Positions 1 through 14,900 are shown, counted from the stretch's first letter. The stretch is DNA of 64,000 nt from Omphiscola glabra (GCA_964017045.1 OZ024808.1:19399284-19463283), one strand, 5' to 3'. Notes: generated from the sequence alone by a model not told the origin. Numbers and translations are program-made.

Positions 1-335
1 AATCACCATCACGGGAATATCTATCTGCATAACTTTTCTATTCATCTCTCAGAATGTCTTCCACTTTCTCCAATCACACATCAATCATACTCCCCCACCC
101 CCACCCTCGAATTTTACCCATGTCAGACTGTGAGAGGACTGACAATGAAACGGCGGCTAGAGAATTCCATGCATTGCAGACATTCGTATTACCCTGTGCT
201 CAATATCATGGTGAGCAAGAGTCGGATCATTAATTTATGTTAAGACTCCTATAGATTTATTATTCCGACTCATATGTGCAGTCAGTCTTCTTCTATATAT
301 TAAGGGCCCACGATCAATTTATTGATCATTATGGC

Positions 336-420
336 TCCTATGATGTCAGCAGACTGCCAGACGTGTCCTATGATGTCAGCAGACTGCCAGACGTGTCCTA
401 TGATGTCAGCAGACTGCCAC
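336..420. repeat. 30-bp tandem repeat, ~2.8 copies
   Basis: A 30 bp unit containing tgatgtcagcagactgcc is repeated almost without change. Bases 1-335 before it show no gene. The missing C-terminal exons of the stomatin gene should lie further left than the window. Confidence 0.9.
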
Positions 421-559
421 AGTCTTGTATGTGATGTGGTTTTTATATTTTTTTAATCGACGGTAGAAGAAAACATATTTGGAAAAAAAGGGGGTGGGGG
501 AATTCATCATTGGATCTTTAGTAAGCAAAAAAAAATAAAGTTAGGTCTAGATTTTATCA

Positions 560-1216
560 TCCTTAAAAAAAAAGATTCCAATTAAAAAGTCATGTGCACA
601 ACAACTCCAAGATTCCAAATAAAAAGCCATGTGCACAACAACTCCAAGATTCCAACTCAGTAGCAACTTGCACAACCAAATCGAAGGTTCAAACATCTCA
701 GCCTTGTACACAATCAAATCCAAGATTCCATCTCGCTTGTCATGTACACATCTTAGGTACCCCAGCTAAATAACGATGTACACAACAAATTCTGAGATTC
801 CAACTCAGTAGACATGTACTCAACTGAACGATTCCATCTTAGCAGCCATTTGCACAACTGAAAGATTCCAACTCAGTAGACATGTGCACAACATCTCAAA
901 GATTCCAACTCAGTAGCCATGAGCACAACAACTCCAAGATTCCAAATCAGTAGACATGTGCACAACAACTCAAAGATTCCAACTCAGTACCCATGTGCAC
1001 AACTGAAAGATTCCAACTCAGTAGTCATGTGCACAACATCTCCAATATTCCAACTCAGTAGCCATGTGCACAACAACTACAACATTCCAACTCAGTAGCC
1101 ATGTGCACAACTGAAAGATTAAAACTTAGCAGCCATGTACACAACTGAAAGATTCCAACTTAGCAGCCGTGTACACAACTGAAAGATTCCAACTTAGCAG
1201 CCATGTACACAATTCC
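560..1216. repeat. Diverged ~35-40 bp tandem repeat
   Basis: The phrase gattccaactcagtag followed by catgtgcacaac recurs about 17 times with variable spacing and many substitutions. This is an old, degenerate minisatellite. No coding signal lies inside it. Confidence 0.85.
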
Positions 1217-1972
1217 CAGATCCCCAAACAGAAGCCCAGCTAGTGTCTCACCAGAATAGGGCCACCTTATTTTGTCTGGCAGAAGTTCTATTTCAGCCAT
1301 CAGACAAACACAGAGTGTTGAAGACACTAGTTTCGATCATGTCCTGTACAATAAAGTGTGATTACTGAAAACCCCCGGCCCCCCCCCCCCACTCATAGCT
1401 CTCACTTGGTTTACCTTAACCAGTAGGTTTTTTTTTTTTTATTGGGGGGGGGGGGGGGTGGTGGTGAGAGTAACTTATTAGAATGTTAATTTTTAAGTTC
1501 ATGATCATGTTTGTTAAATTGTGTGTACAGCATGGTGAGCCCAGCCCTAGTTTGGGGTACTACGCTATAAAAAACGTCTTATAATAATAAAAATAGTAAT
1601 AATAATGTGGTCATGTGGACCTTTGACTCTTGTGCTTGTAACACATATACTATTTGACAAGAACTTTAGCTCACAGAAATTGTTATTTGGTTAAAAATAA
1701 ACAAGAGAAAATGAGAAAAGAAAACATGTACAATGTTCCATTTACGTATTCGCCCTCAGATTGGCTCCTATCGGCAAAACTTTTTTTAAAAGTTGAAAAT
1801 CCTTTTAAAATGATCGAGACCGGATTTGTTTGTACATGTTGCCAAGAGATGCACAACAATGATGGCTAAAAATGTATAACAATGTTGCTTTATTTTTTAT
1901 TTTATTTTTTAATTTGCAAAATGAGTTTTTATTATGCATTACATGTAAATAAGATGTTTAATAAGATCACAA
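1217..1972. other. Non-coding stretch with homopolymers
   Basis: No gene is seen. It holds a C run near 1380, a T run near 1430 followed by a G run near 1445, and a short retroelement-like tail listed separately. The 71-codon open frame at 1654-1869 has no recognisable features. Confidence 0.6.
1541..1605 (+). repeat. Retroelement 3' tail ending in (AAT)n
   Basis: The segment reads ccctagtttggggtactacg and ctataaaaaacg, then an ATA/AAT-rich tail. A close relative on the same strand at about 38080-38130 also ends in (AAT)n. A shared short 3' end followed by a simple repeat is typical of SINE or LINE tails. The family was not identified. Confidence 0.5.
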
Positions 1973-1974
1973 TG

Positions 1975-2223
1975 GCAAGCCTCAACCACAGCTAATGGCA
2001 AGCCTCAACCACAGCTAATGGCAAGCCTCAACCACAGCTAATGGAAAGCCTCAACCACAGCTGATGGCAAGCCTCAACCACAGCTGATGGCAAGCCTCAA
2101 CCACAGCTGATGGCAAGCCTCAACCACAGCTGATGGAAAGCCTCAACCACAGCTGATGGCAAGCCTCAACCACAGCTGATGGCAAGCCTCAACAACAGCT
2201 GATGGCAAGCCTCAACCACAGCT
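1975..2223. repeat. 23-bp tandem repeat, ~11 copies
   Basis: The unit gcaagcctcaaccacagctg plus atg is repeated head to tail. A taa/tga variant splits the array into an early block (agctaatg) and a later block (agctgatg). Confidence 0.95.
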
Positions 2224-2879
2224 GACGTATGCTGGTGTTTCTGTCATCAAGAAACAAAAATATGTGAGGCATTGTTGGCCGGCCTGATGTAAACCAAATT
2301 TCCTCTGTCCCAAGTCTGTAATGTATTCAGCCCACGGCTAAACGTCCATTCAAAAATTTTCTGCTCTTACGTTATATTTTTTTTTTCAAACGAAGGCAAG
2401 TTATTTCCCGTTCTATAGTAGAAAAAGTTTTCAATCAAAGGACGATTTGATTATTGCATACAGTTGTGTAATAAATTGTAATTAGGCAAAGCTCTAAATA
2501 TTGGCTAATTTATCTTCATCATAGCCAATTTATTGTCCCCCCCCCCCCCCCCCGAACTACGTGCAAGCCTTCTGAAGTTTGATTTTAAGATTCCCTCATA
2601 TTTTAGAGAACAAAGGTTTTCAGAAAATTTACCCCCCCCCCCCCAAAAAAAAAACAAAAAACAAACAAACTTTTCTTTTTAGAGAAAACCTGAGATCGTC
2701 TCTGATGGTACCTCAAGATCACCCAAACAAAAGCCCAATAATATCCACAAAGAAATTGGCTGCAAGAAAACCCTAAGAACACCTTATGAAAACGCAACAA
2801 AACTCCCCCCAAAAATACCTTAAACATACCAAGAACACCCCAAAGAATACTTTCGAGAACACCAATAAAAACGCCTGAC
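2224..2879. other. Intron 7 sequence left of exon 7
   Basis: This is the start of the intron that follows exon 7 on the minus strand. It holds C runs near 2540 and 2633 and AT-rich DNA. I looked for the next stomatin exon (expected to begin V-I-A-A-E-G) on the minus strand here and did not find it. Confidence 0.6.
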
Positions 2880-2958
2880 CTTTGCCCTTGCATCTCTTGC
2901 CGCCTCTGCCTCGGCCGCCATTGCTCTCTGCAGCTGTGTCGGAAGTCGGACATCTTTA
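2880..2958 (-). CDS. STOM: Stomatin-family exon 7
   Basis: The exon supplies the last base of codon 309 (Ile) and codons 310-335, K-D-V-R-L-P through A-R-A-K. This is the conserved start of the long helix after the SPFH domain, rich in Ala and Glu. The acceptor is tttacag. The donor is GTCAGG, phase 0. The family normally continues V-I-A-A-E-G-E, so the next exon lies left of here. Confidence 0.94.
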
Positions 2959-5900
2959 CTGTAAACATAGCAACAAGGGAACTCACTTTCATACATAATT
3001 ATGTATGCAAAGTTTTCTCACTAATTTGAAATCATCCTGCCTTAAAATATGAGTTTGTTAAGGGTTATGGTTATGTCTAGTTTCGGGGGGGGGGGGGGTC
3101 AGCATTAGGGTTAGCGTCAAGGCCTTTGCGTTATGACTGGACTTAAAGCTAACATCTGGGGGTTACACTTTGACACAAGAATTGCACTTACATTTCAACC
3201 CGCTCTACTTTAATTCCCCACTTGTCAGTGGCGTCGTCTAGGACATTCTGTGGAGGGAAATCATTTACTTATGACTGTGAATCGTATGTAAAACATCTAC
3301 ACGGAAAGATGTGCCATCTCGTTTTTTTTTTTTAATCCTGACAAAGATAATAACACTGAGTGTCATTTAAAAATATGATTTTCTGAAGAATCTTATTTTT
3401 GGTCAATAATTCATTTAAAGTAAAGGCATTTCATAAGTTCCTGACCTGTCCGCATGTATCCTGTTAAAAGAAGAAAAAACAATGACTTGACTTACCAGCA
3501 TTTGGTTCTAAGGGTTGGGGGGGGGGGGGGGGGCTGGTTAAAGAAATGTAAATGACATCATTTATCGGCAACCGACCTGCATTTGTTCGCTGATGTGTTC
3601 ACGGTTGGACAGGATCTCTGCCAGGTTCTGAGTGCCAAGCACGTTGCGGAGGGTCGTCTGCGCCAAGAGCTGGGTCGAGTTGGCGGCGTTCTCCACGTTC
3701 GCCACGGATACGGTCGGGCTGGAGATGCGGTAGTAGACGACGGCGTCCACGGACACAGTGACACTGTCACGCGTCAACACCTGGGGATAAAAAGAAAGAT
3801 ATATTTATATTTTTTCAAACTTACAGGAAAACACATTGCACTTTTGAAAACGAAAGCGGAAAGAATAATAGCCCGAGGCCGTGTACAGGGGAAGGAATGT
3901 GCACCCGATACCTACGCCATCTTGCGAAGGTTAAAAACGGTCATTTTACATGTAAAATAGGTGTATTATTATATAATTTTTGGGGGAAGAGGGCGCCTAC
4001 TTTCAGCATTTGCAGCTTTTTTTGCCATGTTCCTGAAGATATAAAATAGATATATGGAGTATATATATAAATATATATATATGTAATAGATTTATAGAAG
4101 AATTATATGTAGAAAATAGAAATATAGAATATAAATATATATAAAAATAAACCGTACATTTTATATACCGGTAATTACACTGTTGACTTGTAACTATTTA
4201 AGAAGACACTCAGTTTCACAATGGCTAACTCTGGTAAGAGAATAATTTTAAGGTGATTGGAGCAACTTCCATTAAAGCTCTGCCACTCTACCGGGGGCAA
4301 CAACTCTGCCACTCTACCAGGGGCAACAACTCTGCCACTCTACCTGGGACAGCATCGCTCACTATATTTCAGAAGGTGAAAGCATCGTCTGCAAAAGCAG
4401 AAAAAAAAGTATCTACGTCCTTGAAATTTTTTTTTTTTAGTTACCCCAGAAACCTGAAGAACAAAACAGAACTTACCCTACAAACCCTTTCCCCCCCCCC
4501 CCCCCTCCGACCCCCACAATTTTTTAATTTAAAAAAAAAATAATAATAAATAAAGAAATAATTTTGTAAAAAAAAAAAAAAATAAATAAAGAAATAATTT
4601 TGTAAAAAAAAATAAATATATAAATATAAAAATCAGAGCCGTCAAATGGCATTGCAGTCGCTTGTGGGGAATTAAAAAAAACAAACAAAACTAGATTGCC
4701 AGGATATGCGTGTCCTTGATGCAGACGTTACACTGATGAACACCTTTTATCAAAACTGTAAATATATTGTCATGAATTTCAGGCCAGTTTTAAACAGACG
4801 TGTGACGAGATGGCATTAAGAGATAAGCCATATTTTTTTAACCACGCTTGTGTCTGTGTGTTGTGTGTGTTTCTGTGAGTGTGTGTGTGTGTGTGTGTAT
4901 GTGTGTGTTATAATAATGAAGAGGTGAAGGTCGTTGGAATTCCAGAACGTCTTTGATGAAATGTTTTTGTCGATAACTCGATTTTCTGTGGAATGAAGGG
5001 GACGTAATGATGATGGAACATTATACCCACCACCCCTTCCCCACCCCCATTTTTTCCCCGTTTGTAAATTCCGATTTTGTTTAGTTTTTGTAGTGTTTTT
5101 TTTTAAAGTTTAATAATAATACTATTATAAATAAATTTAAATAAATGGTGTTATGACATTGACACAATGTAAGCTCAGCCGACGTGAAGCTCATAAAGAG
5201 CTCCTTGAGGCAAAAATGAAATACTGCTGGCCATCCACTGCACCCCAGGCGTCTTGACCAAGTCTTGACATCGGATCACAATAAGTTAGAGGACGAGCGA
5301 GTGAGGCTGACGAATTGCGCAGCTTTCACTAACTTAAAACCACAAAAAATCTGGCGAGGCTACGACTCAAGGCGAAGGGAAAATGTGATGAAGATTCGGG
5401 AAAAAAACTGAAGAAAAGAAAAGAAGAAACAAACAATGGACGTGTCGAAGACATCCTCAGGAAACTGTACCTGGTTGTACCTATTTCCTTCTACCTAACC
5501 CGATCGCAGTCTCGCCACACGTTTTATTATCATGCTCAAGTTGAATTTAACCAAAGGCGACTAATAAAATCAATACGTTCACAAGTATCCGCATGTTCTC
5601 TTTATAAAAAAAATATATATTTTTTTACTGCATCCAGTATTTTAAGCTTAAATTTTGAATCGTTGCTGTAAAAGATGACATTCATTGGGTAAAAGATGAC
5701 ATTCTCTGGGTAAAAGATGACATTCTCTGGGTAAAAGATGGCATTATCTGGGTGAAAGATGACATTCTCTGGGTAAAAGATGACATTCTCTGGGTAAAAG
5801 ATGGCATTCTCTGGGTGAAAGATGACATTCACTGAGTAAAAGATGCCATTTTATAGGTAAAAGATGGCATTCTCTGGGTGAAAGATGACATTCTCTGGGT

Positions 5901-8900
5901 GAAAGATGGCATTATCTGTGTAAAAGATGACATTCTCTGGGTGAAAGATGGCATTCTCTGGGTGAAAGATGACATTCACTGAGTAAAAGATGACATTTTA
6001 TAGGTAAAATATGGCATTCTCTGGGTGAAAGATGACATTTTATAGGTAAAAGATAGCATTCTCTGGGTGAAAGATGGCATTCTCTGGGTAAAAGATGACA
6101 TTCTCTGGGTGAAAGATGACATTCACTGAGTAAAAGATGACATTTTATAGGTAAAAGATGGCATTCTCTGGGTAAAAGATGACATTCTCTGGGTAAAAGA
6201 TGGCATTCTCTCGGTAAAGGATGACATTCGTTTCACAAGATCTCTCTTTTACTTGACCGCCAATTCATTTGCCACTGCATCAAATGCTACGCTTCTTTCC
6301 TATCAAATGTCCCTTCATAAATCTGCTTACATATAGGTTGAAAAGTTTGAGCCATTGAATTTAATGGCCCACCTCAAATTTTCCTGGCTGATTTTTTGCC
6401 TCAAAAATGCTGGCTCACCAGCGACTAATTCTTTAACACAATCAGCTGCCCCATAAAACATAATTTTTAGCTCCCACTATTTGCTGGCCGCTAACAAAGA
6501 GATAAGATCAGTTTCTTTACTAATCACGGCCCGTGACGCCTCTTTAATCCCCTTAACGTTTTTTTCTGTTTAATTCGAACCACCGTCCAATTTAGGACAC
6601 AGATGCTATATATGAATAAACAAAACGACCAGAATATTGAGAATATGAATAGAAAGGACGAAAAACTGTCTGTTTTTCTAACAATTAAAATAAAAAAAAA
6701 AATATGCAATGAATGGCAACAGCGCGTTTTAACTGCTAACAGCTATGATCATACAGCTATGTTTATACAGCAATGGTTGTACAGCTTTGATCAAAAGGTC
6801 AAGAAAGTACGTGCAGTGGTCTAGAGCTTGAAGCTGCCTCAGAATTTAATGGTCTTTTGACACGTCTGATTATTTTGTTAAATAAAAATAAACGAATCCA
6901 CCAACAGAATCTCCGCCGTGTGCTTTAAATCAACATTTTTTTTTAACACAATCAATGAAGAGCTGGTCGCATTGATGGGTTAAGAATTTAAGTCTTTAAA
7001 ACAACTTCAGGGTTTACTCAAAGTTCAACGCATTAAAATAAAAAGACAAATACGCATAAACAAACCAATTCATTCTAATATAAAGAATCAAAAAATTATA
7101 AAAATATATTTTTTTTTTTAAATTATCTGCTTTATATTTTGTAATAGAGAAACCCATCTCATTAACATTAAAGATTTGTCACATTTATTTCTAGAAGCAA
7201 CCTCATTTATCATTTCCATGACAAACAAGAAATCTTACTGATCTCACATTACGTCGAAATCCGGAGACTGTTACCATCTCGATATCACCGCAGGTCAAAA
7301 GTTTCGTTGTTTAGTGGGGTCATTTTATTACTGGAGGAACTGTTGATTCCTGTCAAATTTCTCTTTAACAACTACATACAACTCAGAAACTTCTAACACT
7401 CCATTATAGAATTACTCCATCACTGCTATCCAAAACCATAACATTCCCCCCACAACGTCATTTCCCATACCCAAAATACGTCACACAACACCAAGCACAT
7501 GGAAACGGCTACACAAATACTCTCTAGACCCAACGCCTTTTACATTCACGCCACAGTGACGACTGAAATAGTTTTTCAAGCTATCCAGCCATTTTCTTCT
7601 ATACATTGTATTAACGATGTCAGATCCAGCAATGCACTGTTGTAAAAGAAGTAATTCTTCAGCTATTCATTAACATAACAAAACAATGCGTGCGATGACT
7701 ACAGTCTCCCATCACGTGATAACAACCGTTACAGAAATGTAGTGGAGCCCGGGGGGGGGGGGGGCTTGAGATTGGGTCGGGTCAAGTGGACTGAAGGGTA
7801 CGCAAGTTTTAGGACCTCGTGAATCTTGACCACACTTGATGTGAGTCACGTAGCTAACGGCCATTAGAGAGAAATTGAGGGTGGGGGTTGAAGATGGCTA
7901 GAGCTTTCTGGCAATGACCATTAGAGATTCAGGGGTTAAAGGTGGGGGGTTAGCTTTCTTTGTACGACCGCTACATAGAGGTTCAGGGGTTAAATGTGGG
8001 GGTTAGCATTCTTTGTACGACCGCTAGATAGAAATTCAGGGGTTAAAGGTGGGGGTTAGCATTTTTTGTACGACCGCTAGATAGAGATTCAGGGGTTAAA
8101 GGTGGGGGTTAGCATTCTTTGTACGACCGCTAGATAGAGATTCAGGGGTTAAAGTTAAAGGTTAGAGAGATTCAGGGGTTAAATGTGGCTTTAGCTTTCT
8201 TTGAACGACCACAAGAGATGTATTTAAAGAGTTGACTTAGCTATATCTTACTATTATGTTTGATGACAAACATGAAGATAACGTCATTTGCGATGAAAAC
8301 GGCATAATTGAATATCTGGTTTGTTATTTCTGAAAACGTTTTTAAGAGAACACAACACTTCCACCCAATACATGGAACTCAATGCCCCCCCTCCCCCCCC
8401 CCCCCAAATGTGCTTGAAATGTTTAAAACTTTTTGTAGGGTTAAATTTTAATCAACAACGCGACATTTAATGTGTCAAAGCCTGTGTGTCGACCTAGTTT
8501 GAGTCGTGGCTGGCACCCTTACCCCTCCCTTTGTTTTTGTTACTGACATCACCAATTAACTTGGTGACACGCATTGCCCTTCCTTTTCCCCCACCACCCA
8601 TGTTTGGGAAACGTTTGTTTACGTTTACTAGGTTCAACATGAAATGTCTAGACTCTCTGTTATGGGGGGGGGGGGGGGGGTTCTGATTCCCTCACTATAA
8701 ATGCAAAGTCGACTGTGACCCGGACACGCAGCGCCGCCATTCGCACCCGGATCCCATTATACTCAATGCTATTCAGATGGCATTTGGTTTGTGGTAGTTT
8801 AGAACGCTTTCGAAACAGTACATTTCCACATCTCGGTGTCATAAGAATTTCTTCCTTCTGTTTTTGTCTTAACACCTTCATGTACAACTTAATTTCCGTG

Positions 8901-11900
8901 CTCTTTCATGGAGTATATACCTCACTTTACTCTTCTATTTCTAAAAAATGTCGAGTTCAACCACTCCCTTACTCTTCAATTGAATCCTTTCTTATATCTC
9001 ACTCTCCATCTACATCTGCCTTCTATTCTAACTTTTATGTTTGCCATTTATTAGCTAAGCATAAAAGGTGTTATCTTGACATATCAGCCCTGTATGTGGA
9101 TGGGTCCAGCTTTACGGGCTTTACCTGACCAGAAGAACATCAAGGGCCGTCGAAAATCTTGACTCAATATTAGACTGGCGACAAACGCGGAAATATTTCA
9201 CCAGCGAGAGACAAGGTTCATCACATGAAATTGCTGGAGTCTAAACATTTGGTGAAATAGCAAATATTTCTTTTAAATATGTAGCAATGCTAAGGAAGGC
9301 TAAATTTAAAAAAAGAAGAAAAATAAACAGAGACGAGTGTGTGTTTGTGTGTGTCTTTATGAGCATGTGTGGGTATGCACGTGTGTGCGTGGATGCGTCT
9401 GTAGCGTTCAGCTGGATTCCAAGTGCACGTTGGTAATGAGATTAAAAATGTTCCATATCTTTAAATAAATGTTGTAGGACGTAGGATTAAACAACTGGGG
9501 AATAAGATATGGTAGTGCTTGTAAACGAAACATCGGGACAACTTATATTTGTTTCCCTGCAGCTCTTCACCACTCTGCTGCAATCACCCTACTTATTTAA
9601 GGCATGCGGTTACAAAGGAATAAAAAAAAATGTCTATTCGAGCTGCGTTTGATCCACACTCTGCGTACACGCACAAATGATTGCCACAATGACTGCACAC
9701 CACTCACAAATGATAGCCACAATGACAGGACACCACGTACAAATGATAGTCACAATGAAAGGACACCACGCACAAATGATATCCACTATGACAGGACACC
9801 ACACACGCAAACAAAACTCACCTCTTGTGGCGGCACGTCAAAGGAAACGGTCCTCAAATCGACCTTTGTGTACTCCTCAATGCAGGGCATGACAAAGAAT
9901 ATTCCTGAAAAAATAAATCAAACGAGATTTGTAACTAGAAAAACCTGGTGTTTAAATATACAAAATAAAGTGAGTAATATAGAGAGAGGTTTTCAGAGGT
10001 ACCCTTTGATATCCCAACGAGATTATCATTACAACGAGATTATCGATTATCATTACAACGAGATTTTCATAACAACGAGACAGGGGCTAACATAGGCATA
10101 GACTATCCATGACAGGGGCTACCATAGGCATAGTCCCAAATGCACAGTGCAGCTCACAGTTGTTACGTCAGCAAAGATTAACGGTAAAACATGTTGCCGG
10201 AGATACTCGGATCGATGTCATGGAGCCGCGCTTGCAATGCTAATATGCACATCAACAGGCGCACCGACTTCAGGCTTGCAATGCTAATGTGCACATTAAC
10301 AGGCGCACCGAGTTCAGGCTTGAATTGCTAATATGCACATTAACATGCGCACTGTGTTCAGGGTTGCAATGCTAATATGCACATTAACAGGCGCACCGTT
10401 TTCACGCTTGCAATGCTAATATGCACATTAACAGGCGCACCGAGTTTAGACGTACGTCCGCCGTGAATGCCGTTGAAGGGTGATTAACCCTTTCGTTCCC
10501 TGTATGGGGTCGCAACTTGCCCTTGTTTTTAACCGAAATCCCCGTCACGCACTTTGTCTTTGTGGTTAAGGGATACTAAGGATACTAAAATTATATGTTT
10601 ATGTTGTTATCGAGTAGCGGCTAATTTGACAATATCTTACCATCAGAGAGGTGTTGTGTCCAACCTAATTTTGTTTTTATTTTTATTTTTGTTTACGCCG
10701 TAGCTTTGAATTGAGCGTGTTTTTAACTGCTGACTTCTACACCCATAAATAAGTTGTTGTGCCTACTTGTCATGCGTAGATGAAAAGGATTTTTGTCCAC
10801 CGTGAGTACAGAGGTGGCCTTGAGTTCTATGTGTCACTGGAAAACCTAACCTCATGCAAGGCATACGTGGTTTTTTGGGGTCCTGGGGTATTTCAAGTAA
10901 TTCTGGTTCCACTTGTTTTGCGTGTTCATTTGACGTGAGTGGTAGCTTTATAATTGCTTCCTCCATGTAGGCGAGCAAAGTGGGTCCCAAGTAGGGTCGC
11001 TCGATGGAGTCGAGCAAGGTGGGTCCTAAGTAGGGTCGTTCCATGGAGGTGAGCAAAGTGGGTCCTAGGTAGGGTAGCTCCATATAGGTGAGCAAAGTGG
11101 GTCCTCTCTAAAATTAATTTTTATAAAATTTTTACAAGTTATTGAAATGTGTGCCTTTACTCGATTACAATTATTGGAACAAATAAAATATCGCTTTGAT
11201 CGATATATATTGATGATCCATAGCGTTCAGGTTAATCTTGTTACAGGCTCGCAGAAATCGATTATAAATATGGTATTGTTTTGAAAATTGGCCGCTCCTG
11301 ATCATAAGCTAAATCTTACTTTTTCTGATTCGCAGATATCGGTATCTTTTATTTAATTACATTTTGCAGCTGCAAAAGTTGAAAGACTTTTTAATAACCC
11401 TGTATTAAACTACCTTTTCATCGATATAAATGTCTGTAAATTAAATATACCGGTAGTTCTTGCTAAGAAATAAACATGTGCAATCTGTTTTCAAATGATA
11501 TTGTAAAATAGTATCATGCTTTAAAAAATCATTTTTAGCAAATATTTTAATGTAGTAGATTCCATAGATGTATGCTGACATAGATAAAATGAAAATTTAA
11601 AAATAATAATAATAATAACTTTAAAACAAAAAATTAGGAATTTACCGGTTACATACAAATAGTGGACATTTCATCATAATTATTAAATCGGGTGTTTCTA
11701 ATTTTTTAACACAGTTTCGGGAACAGAGTAAAATGATTTTTAAAAAGATAGTCTTTATTTATTAAATCCCCAATGACTTTTCTCTGTTAATATAATAATA
11801 ATAAACAATCTTCCCCAACTGTTTGAACCATTTAAAAAAAATATTTTAAGATGATAATCCGGTAGAAAGAATATAATATATATTTAAACAACGAATAAAA

Positions 11901-14900
11901 AAATCGAGTATTTCGATTATCTTGTAAATGCCATTTTTGGTAGTAGTTAAAAAAAAATTATTTGGATTTTGGTAAAAAAATTGTTTTCAAGTATAATATC
12001 GAAGAGGCAAGTTGTAATGATCTGAAGCAAATTATAGTAGTCTAAATTTCTTAATTAACATTTCAATCAACTGAATATTGAGAATTGAAACTTTAATAAT
12101 ATATACGAAAAAAAATCACACATTAATAAATATATGAGTCTTTTGTAAACAATTCTTGACTTCTGAACAATTATGTCGGTTACATATGATTTATATATAA
12201 AAACCAATTTTGAAAACCCATAAAGATATAGTCTTTAGCCTTTTGTACAGAAAAGCTTTTTTTCTTTTTGACTTTGGTGAAACTTGGAAATATTTTGAAA
12301 TAAACGTATGTTTTTGGTTTTTCATTTTCGTTTAAAATGTAAAACTATTTTAGCATTTCTTTTTTGGGATGGATACCTTTTTTGGAAGGAATTCTTTTTT
12401 CTTAATTTTAAAAATATTTTGTAGTAAATTCATTATTTTTATGTAGTTGATCACACAAATATTTTAAAATAATAACTTTAAAAATACATTACTTTTCAAT
12501 TAAAAAAAAAATGTTTGCATACCACACTTAGTCAAGCAGAGACGTCGCTTGACTTTTTATAGCACCCGTGCTACTTTTCGGTTTTTTCCTTCCCTACCTA
12601 GCAATAAAAGTTGATAATTTAATATAATTACAGCCCAACTTTAAGCCCCTAAAAAATACGAGGCCCCATGCAGCTATGTGGGTTGCAGACCTCACACAAT
12701 GGCTCTTAGGTCAAATGACACATAAAATCTTAACTAGCATCTCTCCCGTTGCTCTACAGTTAAGTGCTTAATGATGCGAAACTAAATTTAACTACGGTAT
12801 GTAAAAAAAAATGCATTCTTGCATTTTTAATTTATCAAAAAATTTACGGGGCCTATAAAGTTTTAAGGGGCGAGTCTAAGCTAAGGAGTATCTCTCGATA
12901 AAAAACATACCCTAAGGGCTCCCAATTGGACTGAATTTATTTAATATTGTGCTGGTGGAAGAGTTAGTGATGTCCTGTTATTATCGTTATTTCTAGCGCT
13001 TCCCACCCAAATGTCTGAAATGTTTACATCAGTGGGGCGTCATCCCATTTAGGGCCCTGGCCTGCTCCACCCCATTCTTCCATTGGGATCGATCCATAGC
13101 TTTTCACCTCCATGTGCGAACCCCAACCTTTGTAAGCTCTTCTCTACATCGTCAATCCATCTCAGTCTTGGTCGACCGGTGAGCCGTCTGCCCCTAGGTT
13201 TCTGCCTGTAGATCGTTTTTGTTGCTCCAGAATCCGGCATCCTTTCAATGTGTCCTGCCTAGGGCAGTCTGCCTTTTTTTTTATATTGTTGTGACTATGG
13301 ATGGGTATTTGTACAATTGATATAGCTCTTAGTTTGTACGGATTCCCAAAACAAAATTGTCTATCATCGGTTCATATATTTAGCAGGTTCTCTGCTTTTC
13401 TGGTAGGAACCAAGTCTCACTACTGGTCTTGTGATAGTGGTGTATACTGCCTTCTTTGTTCCCTTAGCAAGATTTTTGCTTTGAAGTAGCTTTTGTAAAT
13501 TGAAATAAGAACAGTTGCCTGCTCTTATTCTTTCTTGCACCTCCGATTGTATTTCCTCTTGCTTATTTATAGTCACCCCTAGATATTTGAAAGTAGCTAC
13601 CCTCTCAAAGGCGTAGATATTCATATTGATGAAGTCATCAGTGCGTATTTCCTGACATTATCATAAATATTGCCTTCGCTTTATTTATATCAAGACCAGC
13701 TTTGACCGTCACATCTTCAAGTTCCCTGAAAGTTTTAATTATATCATCAATGCTGTTTCTACCAAGTAGCGCTATATCGTCTGTGTAGGCCAGGTATTGC
13801 AGTGGCTGGCTTTATAAAGTTCCTTATGGTTGTTCTGTACCACCTCTCAGGTGCTCACACGTATGTTTCTAATGCTTTTTTCTAAAGTGATGTTGACAAT
13901 GATACACGGATTTCCTTGTCTGAGGCCCAGATTGATTGGGAACTCCCTCAAGTACTCCCTCTGTACTTTGATTCTACTTTTGTAGTTATCCATCGTCATA
14001 TGTATGAGTCGGGTAAGTTTGTTAAGGACTCCAAGTTCCAGCACAGCATCGTTCATGTATTTCCTGTCTATGCTGTCATAACCTGATTTGTAGTCCAGAT
14101 ATAGTTGGTGTATGTGGATGTATTATTAGCATTTTTCTACGAGACATCTAACAGTAAATATATGAACGTTTGAAATGCCCCTTCACACATTTCTGCTGCC
14201 CTACTTCCCGATAAAAATTACTTGCCATGACACCCAAATTTGGTGCTGATATATACACTGCCCAGCGGCGTGCCTAGTGTTAGCGCCACCCTAGGTGGGT
14301 TAACTTTTTTGCTATGCTACCCTTCTCGATAGAAACTCTGCAGATGTCCGAAAATCCCGCCGCTCTATCTAAAGAAAAAATGACACCTGGGAAGACCAAA
14401 TGTTCGCCCCCCCCCACTGCTACGTCACTGACGTGAGTCTTTGTTGACAGGGGACAAGATTCATTTTTACACCCCCCCCCCCCCCGCTAAACTCTGAAAC
14501 CTATTATTTTTATCCATTAACACTATAGCCCATTAGATGCCCCCCACTAGTCTGGCGCCCGGGGACATATGTCCCATCTGCCACCCCTTAGCTACGCCTC
14601 TGGCCACTGAAAAACTGGCACTGCCCCCCCGAACGTCAAAAGTGCCCCCTCGGGGGAAAATTTCTGAAAGAAACACTGCTTGGGTCCTAGGTAGGGTAGC
14701 TCCATGGAGGTGAGCAAAGTGGGTCCTAGGTAGGGTAGCTCCATGGAGTCGAGCAAAGTGGGTCCTAGATACGGTTGCTCAGACACACATACTTAATTGT
14801 TATGACATGCGCTTTATTTTGATTACACCCTTACACCCACTCACCCTGAAATAGCATAATATTTTCCATTCATAAGTTTCTAAACTTTAACACATGTCAA

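Noticed and set aside
8715..9128. 137-codon plus-strand frame
   Set aside because: No recognisable motif, no splice partners, composition like flanking DNA.
9604..10095. 163-codon plus-strand frame
   Set aside because: It runs antisense over stomatin exon 4 and a 33 bp repeat and has no domain of its own.
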